Assembly: GCF_000953135.1 (NCBI RefSeq)
Contig: NZ_LN614827.1
Location: forward strand, 2,013,001 to 2,077,000
Length of the DNA stretch: 64,000 nt
Source of the DNA: Legionella fallonii LLAP-10
GTDB lineage: Bacteria > Pseudomonadota > Gammaproteobacteria > Legionellales > Legionellaceae
Direction: 5' to 3'
Notes under the pieces: model-generated
What the model was told of the DNA's origin: nothing
The model's input: the letters and a program-made list of their open reading frames with translations, nothing else
Database searches by the model: none
Shown here: piece after piece, positions 26,475 through 35,718 of the stretch
How positions within the stretch are numbered: the first letter of the stretch is position 1
How the letters are laid out: each line of letters starts with the position of its first letter
Translations under genes and position numbers: made by a program

Positions 26475-27602
26475 ATGAAAGAACATTTCGAAAATACTAA
26501 CCAATCACCTCTATTTAAAAGAATAGGCAAAATTATCAATTTCATTGATGAGGCGAAGAAGAAACATACAAAGTCCGATACTCTGATTGAGTATTTAGAT
26601 ATTGTGAGGAACATTCTTTCCGATAGCCAAGTAGAAGGCAATAAAATAAACATTGCTAAACTTCATGAGGCAATACACTTCATCGAAACAATATCTGTGG
26701 AAAAGAAAAGTTTTTTTTGGGAGAAAGATGCTGCAACATTAGCAGATATTTTTGTCACAAGAAAAGAAGCCATTCTTCCTGAGTCAGAAAGAGCACAACC
26801 AACTCCAGTTACCGTTACGGGCAAGCTACCTAGAAAATATCATGAAATTTTTGGCCCAATTCATTGCACTCTATATGATCTGGCTATAGAAAATAAGATA
26901 TTGAAACAAAACAGCATTACTCCCAATAGCCAAGAAAAATCAAAACCAGCCTGGAAAGAGCGCTATCGTGGAGAAGGTGAAATAACTAATCAAGTCGTTG
27001 GTAATTGGCAAGCCAGCCGAATGAAATTAGGAGAAAGTACTGAAAAAGCATCCAAGGATTATCTAAGAAATGTCGGCGTCAGGGGAATGCATGCCAGAAT
27101 CGAAGAAGACATTAAGCCCTTATTACAATATTTGGTAAATTGCACCAATTATCAAGAAGATGATAAAGACATCCTACAACAATGGCTTGAACACAATGGA
27201 CATCAAAGCAATAAAGATTTTATTAATCTATTAGCTCACGCAGGTGCCATTATTTCTGAAAAAGAGGTGGTTCTTGGTGGAGCAAAAACTGATGAATTGA
27301 ACTGGACCGTTGAAAATGGTGAAATTGTAATGAACATTGATATCAGCATAAATTCATTAATAATGAATAACAAAATTTATATTAATAACAAGCATATGAA
27401 ATTAGTCGAAACAGATTCGCCCCCAAAGACAACAGAGTCCCCTTTACTTCGTTTTCAAAGCCAAGTAAAATTGCATATCAATGAGGATCATGTGGTAGAG
27501 CCGCAAATATCTCAAATGATTGTAACCAGTTATACAAATGATCTTCAACCATCAGATGAGTTATTACAACAGAATTCACCGGTAAGTAGAATTAATCAAT
27601 AA
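26475..27602 (+). CDS. Uncharacterised protein coupled to an F-box gene
   Basis: 375 residues, soluble, no signal peptide. Features seen: a helical N-terminal region (residues 1-100), a central block LPRKYHEIFGPIH, KPAWKERYRGEGEI and VGNWQASRMKLGE, and a C-terminal third rich in beta strand (GEIVMNIDISINSLIM). No family is recognised. Its stop codon shares one base with the ATG of the F-box gene, so the two products are translated as a pair. A substrate, partner or adaptor relation to the F-box protein is a reasonable idea but unproven. Confidence 0.6.
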   Translation: MKEHFENTNQSPLFKRIGKIINFIDEAKKKHTKSDTLIEYLDIVRNILSDSQVEGNKINIAKLHEAIHFIETISVEKKSFFWEKDAATLADIFVTRKEAILPESERAQPTPVTVTGKLPRKYHEIFGPIHCTLYDLAIENKILKQNSITPNSQEKSKPAWKERYRGEGEITNQVVGNWQASRMKLGESTEKASKDYLRNVGVRGMHARIEEDIKPLLQYLVNCTNYQEDDKDILQQWLEHNGHQSNKDFINLLAHAGAIISEKEVVLGGAKTDELNWTVENGEIVMNIDISINSLIMNNKIYINNKHMKLVETDSPPKTTESPLLRFQSQVKLHINEDHVVEPQISQMIVTSYTNDLQPSDELLQQNSPVSRINQ

Positions 27603-28168
27603 TGCAAGAGCCTTTTTTAAAGTTAGTACCCACCGAGATCATTTTATACTCTCTAAAATACCTCGATGAAGAATCTCTAGCCCAATTCAGTATAACCTGT
27701 TCTGAATTAAATGGAATAGCTCGAGATAACCAGCTTTGGCTAGATCATTGCTTTCAGAATCATCTAACCAGTGCAATAATTAAGGCTCTTGATTTACAAG
27801 AAGAATTAACATCAGGTACGCTCAATGCCTACGATTTTTTTTATCATGTTTTAAACAAAAATAGCGCTGCTCTTAAGGAATTGTTGTGCTCGATACAACC
27901 CAGACATTGTTCCTTGTGGTTCGCATCTTATGAGCAATTATCCGCTCCTCGACTATTTTCCAAGCCTCTTCCTGATTATCCCCACAACTTATTTTTAACT
28001 CAGGAAATTGGCAAGAAAGAAACGCCAAACAGGAATAAAGTCAAAAACTGGGTTGTGGTTGATGTGCCTTATGACGAATCGATGCTGGAGCAATTACTTA
28101 AGCAACACATGATTCCATATACCGAATCACTCACCACTAAACCAGTAACTTCTTATACAATCGGCTGA
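27602..28168 (+). CDS. F-box protein, putative effector
   Basis: A 188-residue protein whose first 46 residues fit the eukaryotic F-box consensus: LVPTEIILYSLKYLDEESLAQ, then a FSITCSELNGIARDNQLW block with the Cys, Leu and terminal Leu-Trp in the expected places. F-box proteins of Legionella (for example AnkB, LegU1) bind host Skp1 and redirect SCF ubiquitin ligases. The remaining ~140 residues, which would choose the target, show no known repeats. The start overlaps the previous stop codon by one base (TAATG). Secretion is presumed from the eukaryotic domain. Confidence 0.78.
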   Translation: MQEPFLKLVPTEIILYSLKYLDEESLAQFSITCSELNGIARDNQLWLDHCFQNHLTSAIIKALDLQEELTSGTLNAYDFFYHVLNKNSAALKELLCSIQPRHCSLWFASYEQLSAPRLFSKPLPDYPHNLFLTQEIGKKETPNRNKVKNWVVVDVPYDESMLEQLLKQHMIPYTESLTTKPVTSYTIG

Positions 28169-28239
28169 GATTGCCAGCGCCAACATACTCGAAAGTCCTA
28201 AACTAAAGGCCAATGCCTTCCGGCAACTTTATAGTTTTT

Positions 28240-29766
28240 TTAAAAATCTGTAGCAACTTCAACACGGTTACGCCCCAGTGTTTTTGCTTGATACAGTGCT
28301 GCATCAGCAGCCTTTAACAAATTATTTGGCATATCCTCACAAGGACTACAGCAGGCAACTCCTAAACTGATCGTGACGTAAGGCGAGACAGTTGAATTTG
28401 GATGAGGAAGCTTTAGTGAACAAACTGCTAGTCGTAGTTTCTCTGCAAGTAATTTTGCAGCAGCCAGATTAGTCCCTGGCAAAACACATACAAACTCCTC
28501 CCCTCCGTATCTTGCAAGCAAATCGGTGAGCCTAAGTATATTGCTCTTTAACTTGAGAGCAATTTTCTTTAAACATTCGTCACCAGCCTGATGCCCAAAG
28601 CTATCATTGTAAGATTTAAAGAAATCTAGATCGGCCATAATAATTGCCAACGGTTGACCATGACGTAGTGCTCTGTTCCATTCCTGGCTAAAATATTCGT
28701 CAAATCTTCGCCTATTGGCTATTCCAGTTAATCCATCTTGATATGACATTTCCTGAAGCATGGTTTGAAGTTTCTTTTTTTCAGTAATGTCTTCACCTAC
28801 AGCAACAAAATTTTGGATTACTCCGTGATTATCCATCACTGGTGCAACTTTCCACGACTGCCAAAACGTGCTGCCATCCTTACGTTGGTAAAGTATCTCT
28901 CCATTCCAAGGAGCTCCAGTCAATATTGTTTTCCATAATTCGATATAATTATCTCCTGGAGTCAGGTCTCCATGAAAAATACTGGCTTTTTCATTCTGTA
29001 ATTCTGCTTTAGTATATCCTGTCGCTCTCATTAACTCTGGGTTAGCATAGATAATATTCTTGTCCTTATCAGTAATCAGTACTGATGCTGGACTTTGTTC
29101 AATCGCGGCTTTCATATCGCGTAATTGGTTTCTCTCTTGTATCGATTGAGTGATATCATGAAAAGCGACGACGACACCTTGGGTATTTTCTTTGAGCTTG
29201 ATTGGCGTTGCTATAACTGATGCGTGGAAACCTGTTCCATCCGATCGCCAAAAATATTCGTCCTCACTAGAATAAGGTTGTCCTGTTTGTAGCACGCTTA
29301 AATTCATACACTGTTGAATAGGATAAGGGCTACCATCTGAATATGAATGATGAAATAACTCATGTGCATTTGTGCCAAGAACCTCATCTTCATTGAGCAG
29401 CAATATTTTGCAGGCAGCCGCATTGATAAACATGATAGAGCCCTCTTTATCCATGACTAGCAATCCCTCACCAAGTGCTGATGTAATATCATGTAACCGC
29501 TGTTCACTTTCCTCAATTAATATGCTGGCTTGTTGTAACGCACGAGTTATCTTTGCATTTTTATGAAGTGCCTCTTCCAACTCCTTAGTACGAAGTCTAA
29601 CCTTATCTTCGAGCATAATGGTTGTCTGAAATACACCGAAATCGGAATTAGGAGCATTCATATCTTGTTCCGCGCGATCAATCAACGCCTTGATAATTTT
29701 ATTCAGGCGTTTGATTTCCTCTCGTAATACTTGCTCATTGTCAGGTACAGGAGGTAAATCAGACAT
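28240..29766 (-). CDS. Diguanylate cyclase with two PAS domains
   Basis: 508 residues. The N-terminal ~95 residues form coiled coil. A first PAS domain spans about 95-215 (LGEGLLVMDKEGSIMFIN), a second about 220-345 (PASVLITDKDKNIIYANPELMRATGY with following PAC motif). The C-terminal GGDEF domain (about 350-508) has DGLTGIANRRRFDEY, MADLDFFKSYND, and the active-site RYGGEEF, so cyclic di-GMP synthesis is expected. An allosteric RxxD site before GGEEF is not evident (LRLTDLL precedes it). The ATG at 29766 overlaps the end of the FIST gene by eight bases; longer versions up to 29862 would run deep into that gene. Confidence 0.92.
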   Translation of the reverse strand: MSDLPPVPDNEQVLREEIKRLNKIIKALIDRAEQDMNAPNSDFGVFQTTIMLEDKVRLRTKELEEALHKNAKITRALQQASILIEESEQRLHDITSALGEGLLVMDKEGSIMFINAAACKILLLNEDEVLGTNAHELFHHSYSDGSPYPIQQCMNLSVLQTGQPYSSEDEYFWRSDGTGFHASVIATPIKLKENTQGVVVAFHDITQSIQERNQLRDMKAAIEQSPASVLITDKDKNIIYANPELMRATGYTKAELQNEKASIFHGDLTPGDNYIELWKTILTGAPWNGEILYQRKDGSTFWQSWKVAPVMDNHGVIQNFVAVGEDITEKKKLQTMLQEMSYQDGLTGIANRRRFDEYFSQEWNRALRHGQPLAIIMADLDFFKSYNDSFGHQAGDECLKKIALKLKSNILRLTDLLARYGGEEFVCVLPGTNLAAAKLLAEKLRLAVCSLKLPHPNSTVSPYVTISLGVACCSPCEDMPNNLLKAADAALYQAKTLGRNRVEVATDF

Positions 29767-30916
29767 GATCTTTTTCCCGTGATAAACCAATAGCAATGCC
29801 GGTAAAGGTCTGATTGATATGAACGCCCATAAACTGTTCACCATAAGAATTGAAACCAACAACGTTATTGTTTTTTAAAATTTCCTCAACTTCATTCGTC
29901 AATCCTTTCCGTACTACCTCTAGCTTGCGGAGTATGCAGTCGCAAGCTAGCACCAATTGCGGTTTGCCAATTTCAACTTGAATATCGTTAAACGTCTGTT
30001 CGAGATTATTAACCAGATTGATTCCACGGGCAGCCATAAATACTAAACCATTATCTATAGCACAATAAAAAGTTAAACTTCCATCTGGATTGCATTTTTG
30101 AATGGAACGTACATAGTCAACTTTATTAATACGTACCACCATTGGAAAAGAGGAAAATTGATTTGCGTCAAGTGCATTAACTTCGGAACCTATAACACGT
30201 GCATATTCGACATTTGCTGGATATCCATTAATTTCACTAACTACACGTTTTGCCGGATCTGCTTTAGTAACTACCAACCGTTCATCTCCACAGACGAAAT
30301 GTTGGGATTTGAATAGCTTAAAATTATAAGCTGTATTCACCAGGATAAGCGCCGCACTGTTGCTATGAAAAGTCCCATCACAGAATACCTGGGTAGATTT
30401 AAAATTCAAATCATCACCGGCGGAACCGCCGAAAAGCTTAATGTTTCCTAATCCATTCTGGAATGTTCGAGCCGTAGGTTCTTCGCGAAGAGATAATCCA
30501 TCAATCAGTAGGAAAGCAAAGCTGTTTGTAGAATCAGCATCAGGCGCCTTGGCTTCTAATTTTTGTAGCAAATCGTTAATAAAAATTTGACCTTTAGTCT
30601 CTTCAAAGTGTTGCAAATTGTCATAGCGTCCAGCTGCAACTGTAAATCCATCAGACGGAAAGCTTGCTCCTGAAAGACTATATTCAGTATATCCACCAGG
30701 CCCAATTTCGCCAGCAGTTGTACATCCTACTACCAATACCTGTGGAAAAAGAGTGTTCATTTCGTTTGCTAGCACATCAAGATCATAGTGACTGGAACAG
30801 AAAAAAATAACAAGTGACATATTCGGCTGGAATACTGCTGTATGAAATTCCCTTGCTGCTGCACGCGCGTCTTGCGCAGAAGACTGTGCTGTAAGAATAT
30901 GCTGTTGGCCGCTCAT
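29759..30916 (-). CDS. FIST-domain sensor protein (NosP-like)
   Basis: 385 residues covering FIST-N and FIST-C. Typical blocks: SLVIFFCSSHYDLDVLANEM, QVLVVGCTTAGEIGPGGY, the GGSAGDD turn near residue 162, and the C-terminal CDCILRK and VVGFNSYGEQFMG. FIST proteins are ligand sensors; the NosP subgroup binds heme and nitric oxide and is often encoded beside cyclic di-GMP enzymes or kinases. Here it is coupled by an eight-base overlap to a PAS-GGDEF cyclase, so it probably controls that enzyme. Heme binding cannot be read from the sequence with certainty. GGAG site upstream of the ATG. Confidence 0.88.
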   Translation of the reverse strand: MSGQQHILTAQSSAQDARAAAREFHTAVFQPNMSLVIFFCSSHYDLDVLANEMNTLFPQVLVVGCTTAGEIGPGGYTEYSLSGASFPSDGFTVAAGRYDNLQHFEETKGQIFINDLLQKLEAKAPDADSTNSFAFLLIDGLSLREEPTARTFQNGLGNIKLFGGSAGDDLNFKSTQVFCDGTFHSNSAALILVNTAYNFKLFKSQHFVCGDERLVVTKADPAKRVVSEINGYPANVEYARVIGSEVNALDANQFSSFPMVVRINKVDYVRSIQKCNPDGSLTFYCAIDNGLVFMAARGINLVNNLEQTFNDIQVEIGKPQLVLACDCILRKLEVVRKGLTNEVEEILKNNNVVGFNSYGEQFMGVHINQTFTGIAIGLSREKDHV

Positions 30917-31227
30917 CTTACCTACTCCTTTAGAGATAAAATATTAATTCCTTCATGATAGTCTAGTTATGCTAACTAAAGATAGCAAACTGGGGTATAA
31001 GAATTATAAAGCACCTACTTCCCATTTTTCCAACATATCCTGCTTAAAAAACCACTCTTTTTATTAATCTTTAACTCACTTTCAGGAGCAATTTCGTAGA
31101 CAGTTTTGGCAACACTGCATTTTTGTGCTCATTTTAAAATCCAGGACGATATCAAGCCTCACGTTGACTCTACACGCTTAGAGTCTTTACTGAGCATGAG
31201 GCTAGGATCAAAATGAGCCAACCTTGC
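30917..31227. other. Gene-free stretch with a two-tier hairpin
   Basis: Nothing coding was seen in these 311 bases. Near the left-facing gene's end, nested inverted repeats occur: agcctca (31155-31161) with tgaggct (31197-31203), and gactcta (31166-31172) with tagagtc (31179-31185). It lies downstream of the zeta-like gene and could end its transcript. The FIST promoter should lie in the remainder. Confidence 0.4.
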
Positions 31228-31869
31228 TTAGTGCATAATAAAGTTATTTTTCTCAATGATGGCACCAGTAGCCCCATCAATAATAATGTAGCCATCCAAT
31301 AACGGTTTCATTTTTGTAAATGATTGTTCTATATGCTGTGAGGTATAGCCAATAAAATCACCAGATACGTACCTTCCTGTTTTTTGATATCGTTTAAGCG
31401 CTCGTTCTTTCGCTATTTTCTCAGGGATTTGGATATAGATTAAGTATATTTTATATCCGACCTGTTTGAGATGTGTTGCTGTATCTAAATATTTTTGTCC
31501 TACCAAGGAACCATCATAAATGATAACTTCGTTATAGACATGGTCTATTTCACTGGATTTTATAATTTTAATCGTTGCTTGAGCTCCATATTTTTTTAAT
31601 TCCCTGACAATCTCAACCAATAGATACTCCGCAACTTCTCTACAGTTTCCTATCCCACTTTGTTCAATTATGTCATGCTTTAATTCAATCTCTTCATCTC
31701 TTGTTTGTTCTAAACAATCACGGATATCTTCAAGATAATGTTCATTTCTTAGTGCTTTATGAAATTTAACGTAACCACTTAATTGGTTAATGACTGCAAT
31801 CTTATTTCTAGTTTTTTCAATCATTGCGTTGCAAATTTCTATAAATTCTGTTCGAGTAATTCCAGGCAT
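31228..31869 (-). CDS. Zeta-toxin-like C-terminal half on an unusual N-terminal domain
   Basis: 213 residues. The second half (VIIYDGSLVGQKYLDTATHL, GYKIYLIYIQIPE, RALKRYQKTGRYV, then FTKMKPLLDGYIIID) looks like the latter part of zeta-toxin or related P-loop kinases. The first half has no Walker A loop; it is helical with a GNCREVAEYL block followed by DHVYNEV, a Cys...His pattern seen in papain-like or transglutaminase-like folds. Either two domains were joined or an internal deletion fused two genes. Lacking Walker A it should not be an active kinase. No antitoxin gene is adjacent. Function unknown. Confidence 0.55.
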   Translation of the reverse strand: MPGITRTEFIEICNAMIEKTRNKIAVINQLSGYVKFHKALRNEHYLEDIRDCLEQTRDEEIELKHDIIEQSGIGNCREVAEYLLVEIVRELKKYGAQATIKIIKSSEIDHVYNEVIIYDGSLVGQKYLDTATHLKQVGYKIYLIYIQIPEKIAKERALKRYQKTGRYVSGDFIGYTSQHIEQSFTKMKPLLDGYIIIDGATGAIIEKNNFIMH

Positions 31870-32275
31870 TTTGTTTTCATAATGATAATCAACTGAGCTA
31901 ACTATAATTTAGTAGCATTAAGAGAGTATTAATAATAAATCAGGAACATAGAGTAGCAACGGACCTACAAAGGGACTCCTCCCTGAAATAGACCTAAGAC
32001 TACCCTACAGTTTTTAATACCGAGCAGGCAAATTGACCATTATAACAACGAAGTGATATGATTTTATTCTTTCACGCCCCAATGATAACAAAATCGACTT
32101 TGACCATCATCAGTGAATGACAAGCAAGCAATCGATCCAGCAATTAATCAGGATTTAGTCCTCCTTCATTCTTAGAAGTAGTATGAAAATAAAATTTAAC
32201 AAGAACAGTATTATTTTAGCTAGTGAACAGTTATCCTGTGCAAACCTGGAACAAACTGATTGATAAGATAAAACT
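31870..32275. other. Gene-free stretch, no recognised feature
   Basis: These 406 bases lie between divergent genes and must hold both promoters. No long frame, hairpin or repeat shared with other parts of the window was recognised. Confidence 0.4.
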
Positions 32276-32695
32276 ATGAATTTTAGCACCTGGTATTTGC
32301 CTTCTTTGATTGCATTATTTCTTTATGGTGCCTGGGGATATTGGGGAACAAGAGCCTCTGATTTTATCAATCCCCTATCCATCACTTTTTATTCAAGTCT
32401 AGGGGTTTTAGTTTCTGGAGTTATTGCTCTAGTCCTATTGGGCTTTAAACCTGAGCTTTCTGTTAAAGGCGGTGCTTATGGATTATTAAATGGCTTAGCC
32501 AATGGAATTGCCTGTATCTTTTTTATTTTAGCATTACGCAACGGCCCTACTATGCCAGTAGTATTAGTCACCTCCATGTATCCCATGATAACTTTAATAT
32601 TATGCATGATTTTTCTCAAACACGAGTTAAGCCTTAAACAAGGCTTGGGCATGGCATTTGCGCTTTTGGCCTTAGTTTTATTTTCAATGGAATAA
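32276..32695 (+). CDS. EamA-type small membrane transporter
   Basis: 139 residues, about five membrane segments, matching a single EamA domain of the drug/metabolite transporter superfamily: the LYGAWGYWGTRAS start, GLLNGLANGIACIFFILALRNG in the middle and VLVTSMYPMITLILCMIFLKHELSLKQG-like end blocks are typical (only short parts cited as motif: NGPTMPVVLVTSMYP, KHELSLKQG). Half-size members act as dimers, like EmrE-type proteins. Substrate unknown. The next gene converges 22 bases away. Confidence 0.8.
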   Translation: MNFSTWYLPSLIALFLYGAWGYWGTRASDFINPLSITFYSSLGVLVSGVIALVLLGFKPELSVKGGAYGLLNGLANGIACIFFILALRNGPTMPVVLVTSMYPMITLILCMIFLKHELSLKQGLGMAFALLALVLFSME

Positions 32696-32717
32696 ACAAA
32701 CTTGCCTATCACGCAAT

Positions 32718-33365
32718 TTATCCACCCAAGACTAATCGTTTAATGACTTTGGCCAAGTCATGGGAGACAAAAACGATAAGACACAGTGTTGCCGTCTTTA
32801 ATAAGGCATAACCGAGACCATACTGCACTGATTTTACAAAATTGCCTCGGCATTCTTCCACATGACGCATTACAAATCTCAGTGATTGACTAAAGATATA
32901 ATACAACGGTGTTGCAACGATAAAAATGCTCACCGCTATCAGATTAACTCCAAACCACATTAAAACACTTAATATGGACGCCAACATAAAACAGGTAAGA
33001 ATATCAAGAATTAAACCAAAGAGTATCCCTATTAGTCCCTCATCACTCAAGTTTGAAGTGAAATAGCCAAAAGACTCTGTTGAGACCACGTCATTTTCAG
33101 GCTCTAATGGTCTATCCATCACGCGTCTGAAGGTAATCCTCTCGCCATCTAAAAATCGTACCCCATGATACAAAATATAAGAGTAGAAAAAGGTCGTCAT
33201 TATTCCAATAATTAAGGCAAGCGTTTCTAACTCAACCCACACCGCTTTATGCACAAACAATATTACGATGATCGCTGATAATAAAATAATGCCCAATGCA
33301 GTCCAAAAACATGTTTTCACACTCCAATGAGCACCCGGCTCGTTTTTATTTCTCTTCATTACCAT
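32718..33365 (-). CDS. Uncharacterised inner-membrane protein
   Basis: 215 residues with four probable membrane segments (about residues 20-40, 48-66, 112-135 and 140-165) and a loop carrying FLDGERITFRRVMDRPLE. The C-terminus ends with a weakly hydrophobic region. No family recognised and no operon partner; the neighbours face the other way or are separated by 70 bases from the dctA gene upstream, with which it could be co-transcribed. The frame offers Met1 and Met3 as starts. Confidence 0.6.
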   Translation of the reverse strand: MVMKRNKNEPGAHWSVKTCFWTALGIILLSAIIVILFVHKAVWVELETLALIIGIMTTFFYSYILYHGVRFLDGERITFRRVMDRPLEPENDVVSTESFGYFTSNLSDEGLIGILFGLILDILTCFMLASILSVLMWFGVNLIAVSIFIVATPLYYIFSQSLRFVMRHVEECRGNFVKSVQYGLGYALLKTATLCLIVFVSHDLAKVIKRLVLGG

Positions 33366-33435
33366 GTTTAATCACATTAGTTAGTTATTTACTTTCGTAA
33401 TCGATTACTATAACCGAAACCAAATCGTTTTCAGA

Positions 33436-34698
33436 TTATGCGCTATTTTGCTGCGCTAACTTTTCATGAATTCTTCCCATATCAATCGATTTCTGCCACT
33501 TTGAAATAAGCAATGCAGCAATGGCATTACCAATCATATTGGTTAACGATCTCCCGGAAGACATAAAGCGATCTACCCCAAGAATGATAACCACTCCTGC
33601 AACAGGAATTGTGCCTATAGCAGCTAAAGAACTAGCCAATACAATAAAACCGCTACCAGTAACACCGGCAGCCCCTTTTGAACTGATAACCATAATGATT
33701 AACAAAAAGATTTGCTGATGTAGGGTTAAATCAGAGTTAGTTGCCTGTGCAATAAATAAAGCAGCTAGAGTAAGATAAATTGCCGTCCCATCTAAATTAA
33801 AAGAATATCCTGTTGGTATCACTAAATCAGCCACTGATTTATCACAGCCTAATTCAGTTAATTTTTCCAGTAAATTAGGCATTACTGTTTCAGAAGACGA
33901 GGTAGCAAACACAATAAAAATTTCGGTTTTAAAATACTGGATCACTTTAAATATACTGATACCTAAAGAAAAATAAAGGATGCCGCCCAGTACGACTACG
34001 ATAAATACAATGCAGGTTAAATAAAAACAAATTAGTAATGCACTCAGTCCCAGCAAAGAATGAGCGCCATATTGCCCCACTGTATAGGCCATGGCAGCAA
34101 AAACGGCCATTGGCGCGTAATACATCATCGCATGAATTATTTTAAAAAATATTTTTGTCAGGTGTTCAAACCCTTCCAGGATAAACTGTCCTTTACTTCC
34201 ATAAGACATCAAACCTAATGCAAAGATAATCGCAACAAACAATACCTGCAGAATTTCCCCATGAACAAAAGCACTAAAAAAGGTTTCAGGAACAATATTG
34301 AGAACAAAGTCCTGAACGTTGTTTATCTGTTCTGCTTTACCGAGGTAGGAGCGTGCATCGGATATGTTTAAGGAGGAAGGATCAATATTCATTCCACTAC
34401 CTGGTTGGAATATATTCGCAACGACCAGCCCCAAAGCTAAGGCGCATATGGTTGTTAGCAAAAAATAAATCAGTGATAAGCCTCCAACCTTGCCCACTGA
34501 TTTTAAATCACTCATTGCGGCAATACCGGAAACAAGTGTTAAAAAAATGATAGGTGTTATCATCATTTTTATCAGCTTTATAAATAAATCGGCAAAAGGT
34601 TTAAAAGAGATAGCTAACGCTGGAGCAACGACACCGAGAATGATGCCAATAATAATTCCAACAATAACCTGAACATATAACTGCTTAAAAAATTTCAT
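33436..34698 (-). CDS. dctA: Dicarboxylate/amino acid:cation symporter (DctA/GltP family)
   Basis: 420 residues, the usual length of the SDF family. The re-entrant loop HP1 ATSSSETVMPNL, the NLDGTAIY motif of TM7 (PTGYSFNLDGTAIYLTL), HP2 SKGAAGVTGSGFIVL and the TM8 GVDRFMSSGRSLTNMIGN are all present. The GVTGSGF and DRFMSxxR patterns are closer to DctA (C4-dicarboxylates) than to GltP (glutamate). It takes up its substrate with protons or sodium at the inner membrane. Monocistronic or leading the gene behind it. Confidence 0.88.
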   Translation of the reverse strand: MKFFKQLYVQVIVGIIIGIILGVVAPALAISFKPFADLFIKLIKMMITPIIFLTLVSGIAAMSDLKSVGKVGGLSLIYFLLTTICALALGLVVANIFQPGSGMNIDPSSLNISDARSYLGKAEQINNVQDFVLNIVPETFFSAFVHGEILQVLFVAIIFALGLMSYGSKGQFILEGFEHLTKIFFKIIHAMMYYAPMAVFAAMAYTVGQYGAHSLLGLSALLICFYLTCIVFIVVVLGGILYFSLGISIFKVIQYFKTEIFIVFATSSSETVMPNLLEKLTELGCDKSVADLVIPTGYSFNLDGTAIYLTLAALFIAQATNSDLTLHQQIFLLIIMVISSKGAAGVTGSGFIVLASSLAAIGTIPVAGVVIILGVDRFMSSGRSLTNMIGNAIAALLISKWQKSIDMGRIHEKLAQQNSA

Positions 34699-34955
34699 AA
34701 TGAGTCCGTTAAATTACAATAGTAGCCTTTCTTAGCCTTCAGACCTAGCACAACTCCAATTACCTAGTTGTTGTAGAGTCTAGAAAGAAGCACAATCATA
34801 CATTGATAATGCAGAATAGATAAACGATGCTGATCAGAATATTACTAGGAAGGAGGATATTGTATTCTTCAATTAAAGCGAGTAATCATTAGTTGCTTAA
34901 TTATGTATTTATGAGTTACAATTTGGTAAAATTATGAACCAACGAGTTATTGAAT

Positions 34956-35672
34956 ATGACAATTGAAGAAATCCTTGCGCTAATCAAGTTATATCCACAA
35001 GATAAAGATTTTAAAATTAAAGATTCAGTCTTTGCTGATCTTTCAAGCGTAATTAATAGCCATAAAGATCTTATTGATTTACTAGAAATCTATCCTAATG
35101 AAAAGAACTTTCGCATCAAGGACTTTATTTTTGCTAATTTGGAAAAGCATCTAAAAAGTTTCAATGAGGTTCGTGAGCTAGTTAAACTCTATCCTAATGA
35201 AAAGAACCTTCGCATCAAGGATTTTATTTTTGCTAATTTGGAAAAATGTATTGAAAGTATCAACGATGTTAATGAACTACTTAAGCTCTATCCTCATTTA
35301 AAGAACTTTCCCATCAAAGAATTCAAAGACTTTATTGTCCAAAATCCCCAAGTACTACAAGCTATACCTACCCCTCAATGTGACACGAGACATACTCCTC
35401 CCCCATCACAAGAAGCGCAACAGTCTTCAACATCAAGCATTAGTATGCAGATTTTAGGTGGATTTATTGCCGCTATTGGTTGTGCCGCTGTAGCAGTCGC
35501 TTTTACCGTATTAAATGCAGCAACCTTAGGTATTGCAGGACTAGTAACAGCAGGTTTGGGAATCGCGTCTATTCTTGGAGGAGTAGGATTATTTGCTCTG
35601 GGTAGCTGCAGAAATCAACAAATAGCAACTAATGAACCACCCGAGTTATCAAGTGGTTTTGCTTATCGATAA
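34956..35672 (+). CDS. Repeat protein with C-terminal membrane hairpin, putative effector
   Basis: About 238 residues from the ATG at 34956 (a TTG at 34950 would add two). Residues 1-130 contain four copies of a 33-residue helical repeat with core (L)LxxYPxxKxFxIKDFxFANLEK. Repeats 2 and 3 are almost identical in DNA as well (99 bp apart), a recent duplication. After a Pro/Ser/Gln linker, residues about 167-215 form a hydrophobic hairpin (FIAAIGCAAVAVAFTVL, LVTAGLGIASILGGVGLFAL). Such an array plus membrane hairpin is common among Legionella effectors and inclusion-type membrane proteins; family unknown. Confidence 0.62.
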   Translation: MTIEEILALIKLYPQDKDFKIKDSVFADLSSVINSHKDLIDLLEIYPNEKNFRIKDFIFANLEKHLKSFNEVRELVKLYPNEKNLRIKDFIFANLEKCIESINDVNELLKLYPHLKNFPIKEFKDFIVQNPQVLQAIPTPQCDTRHTPPPSQEAQQSSTSSISMQILGGFIAAIGCAAVAVAFTVLNAATLGIAGLVTAGLGIASILGGVGLFALGSCRNQQIATNEPPELSSGFAYR

Positions 35673-35695
35673 ATAAACTATCCCTTATAGGATTT

Positions 35696-35718
35696 TGAAG
35701 TCGCAATTTGCGACTTCA
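35696..35718 (+). terminator. Hairpin, possible terminator
   Basis: A perfect 10-bp stem (tgaagtcgca / tgcgacttca) with a three-base loop lies 24 bases after the stop codon. No T-run follows on the plus strand, so an intrinsic terminator is not certain. Confidence 0.45.

Noticed and set aside
29767..29862. Longer N-terminus of the diguanylate cyclase
   Set aside because: It would overlap the FIST gene by about 100 bases and adds a hydrophobic stretch that is the out-of-frame reading of FIST codons.
31228..31869. A toxin-antitoxin module around the zeta-like gene
   Set aside because: No antitoxin-size gene is adjacent and the Walker A loop required for zeta kinase activity is missing.
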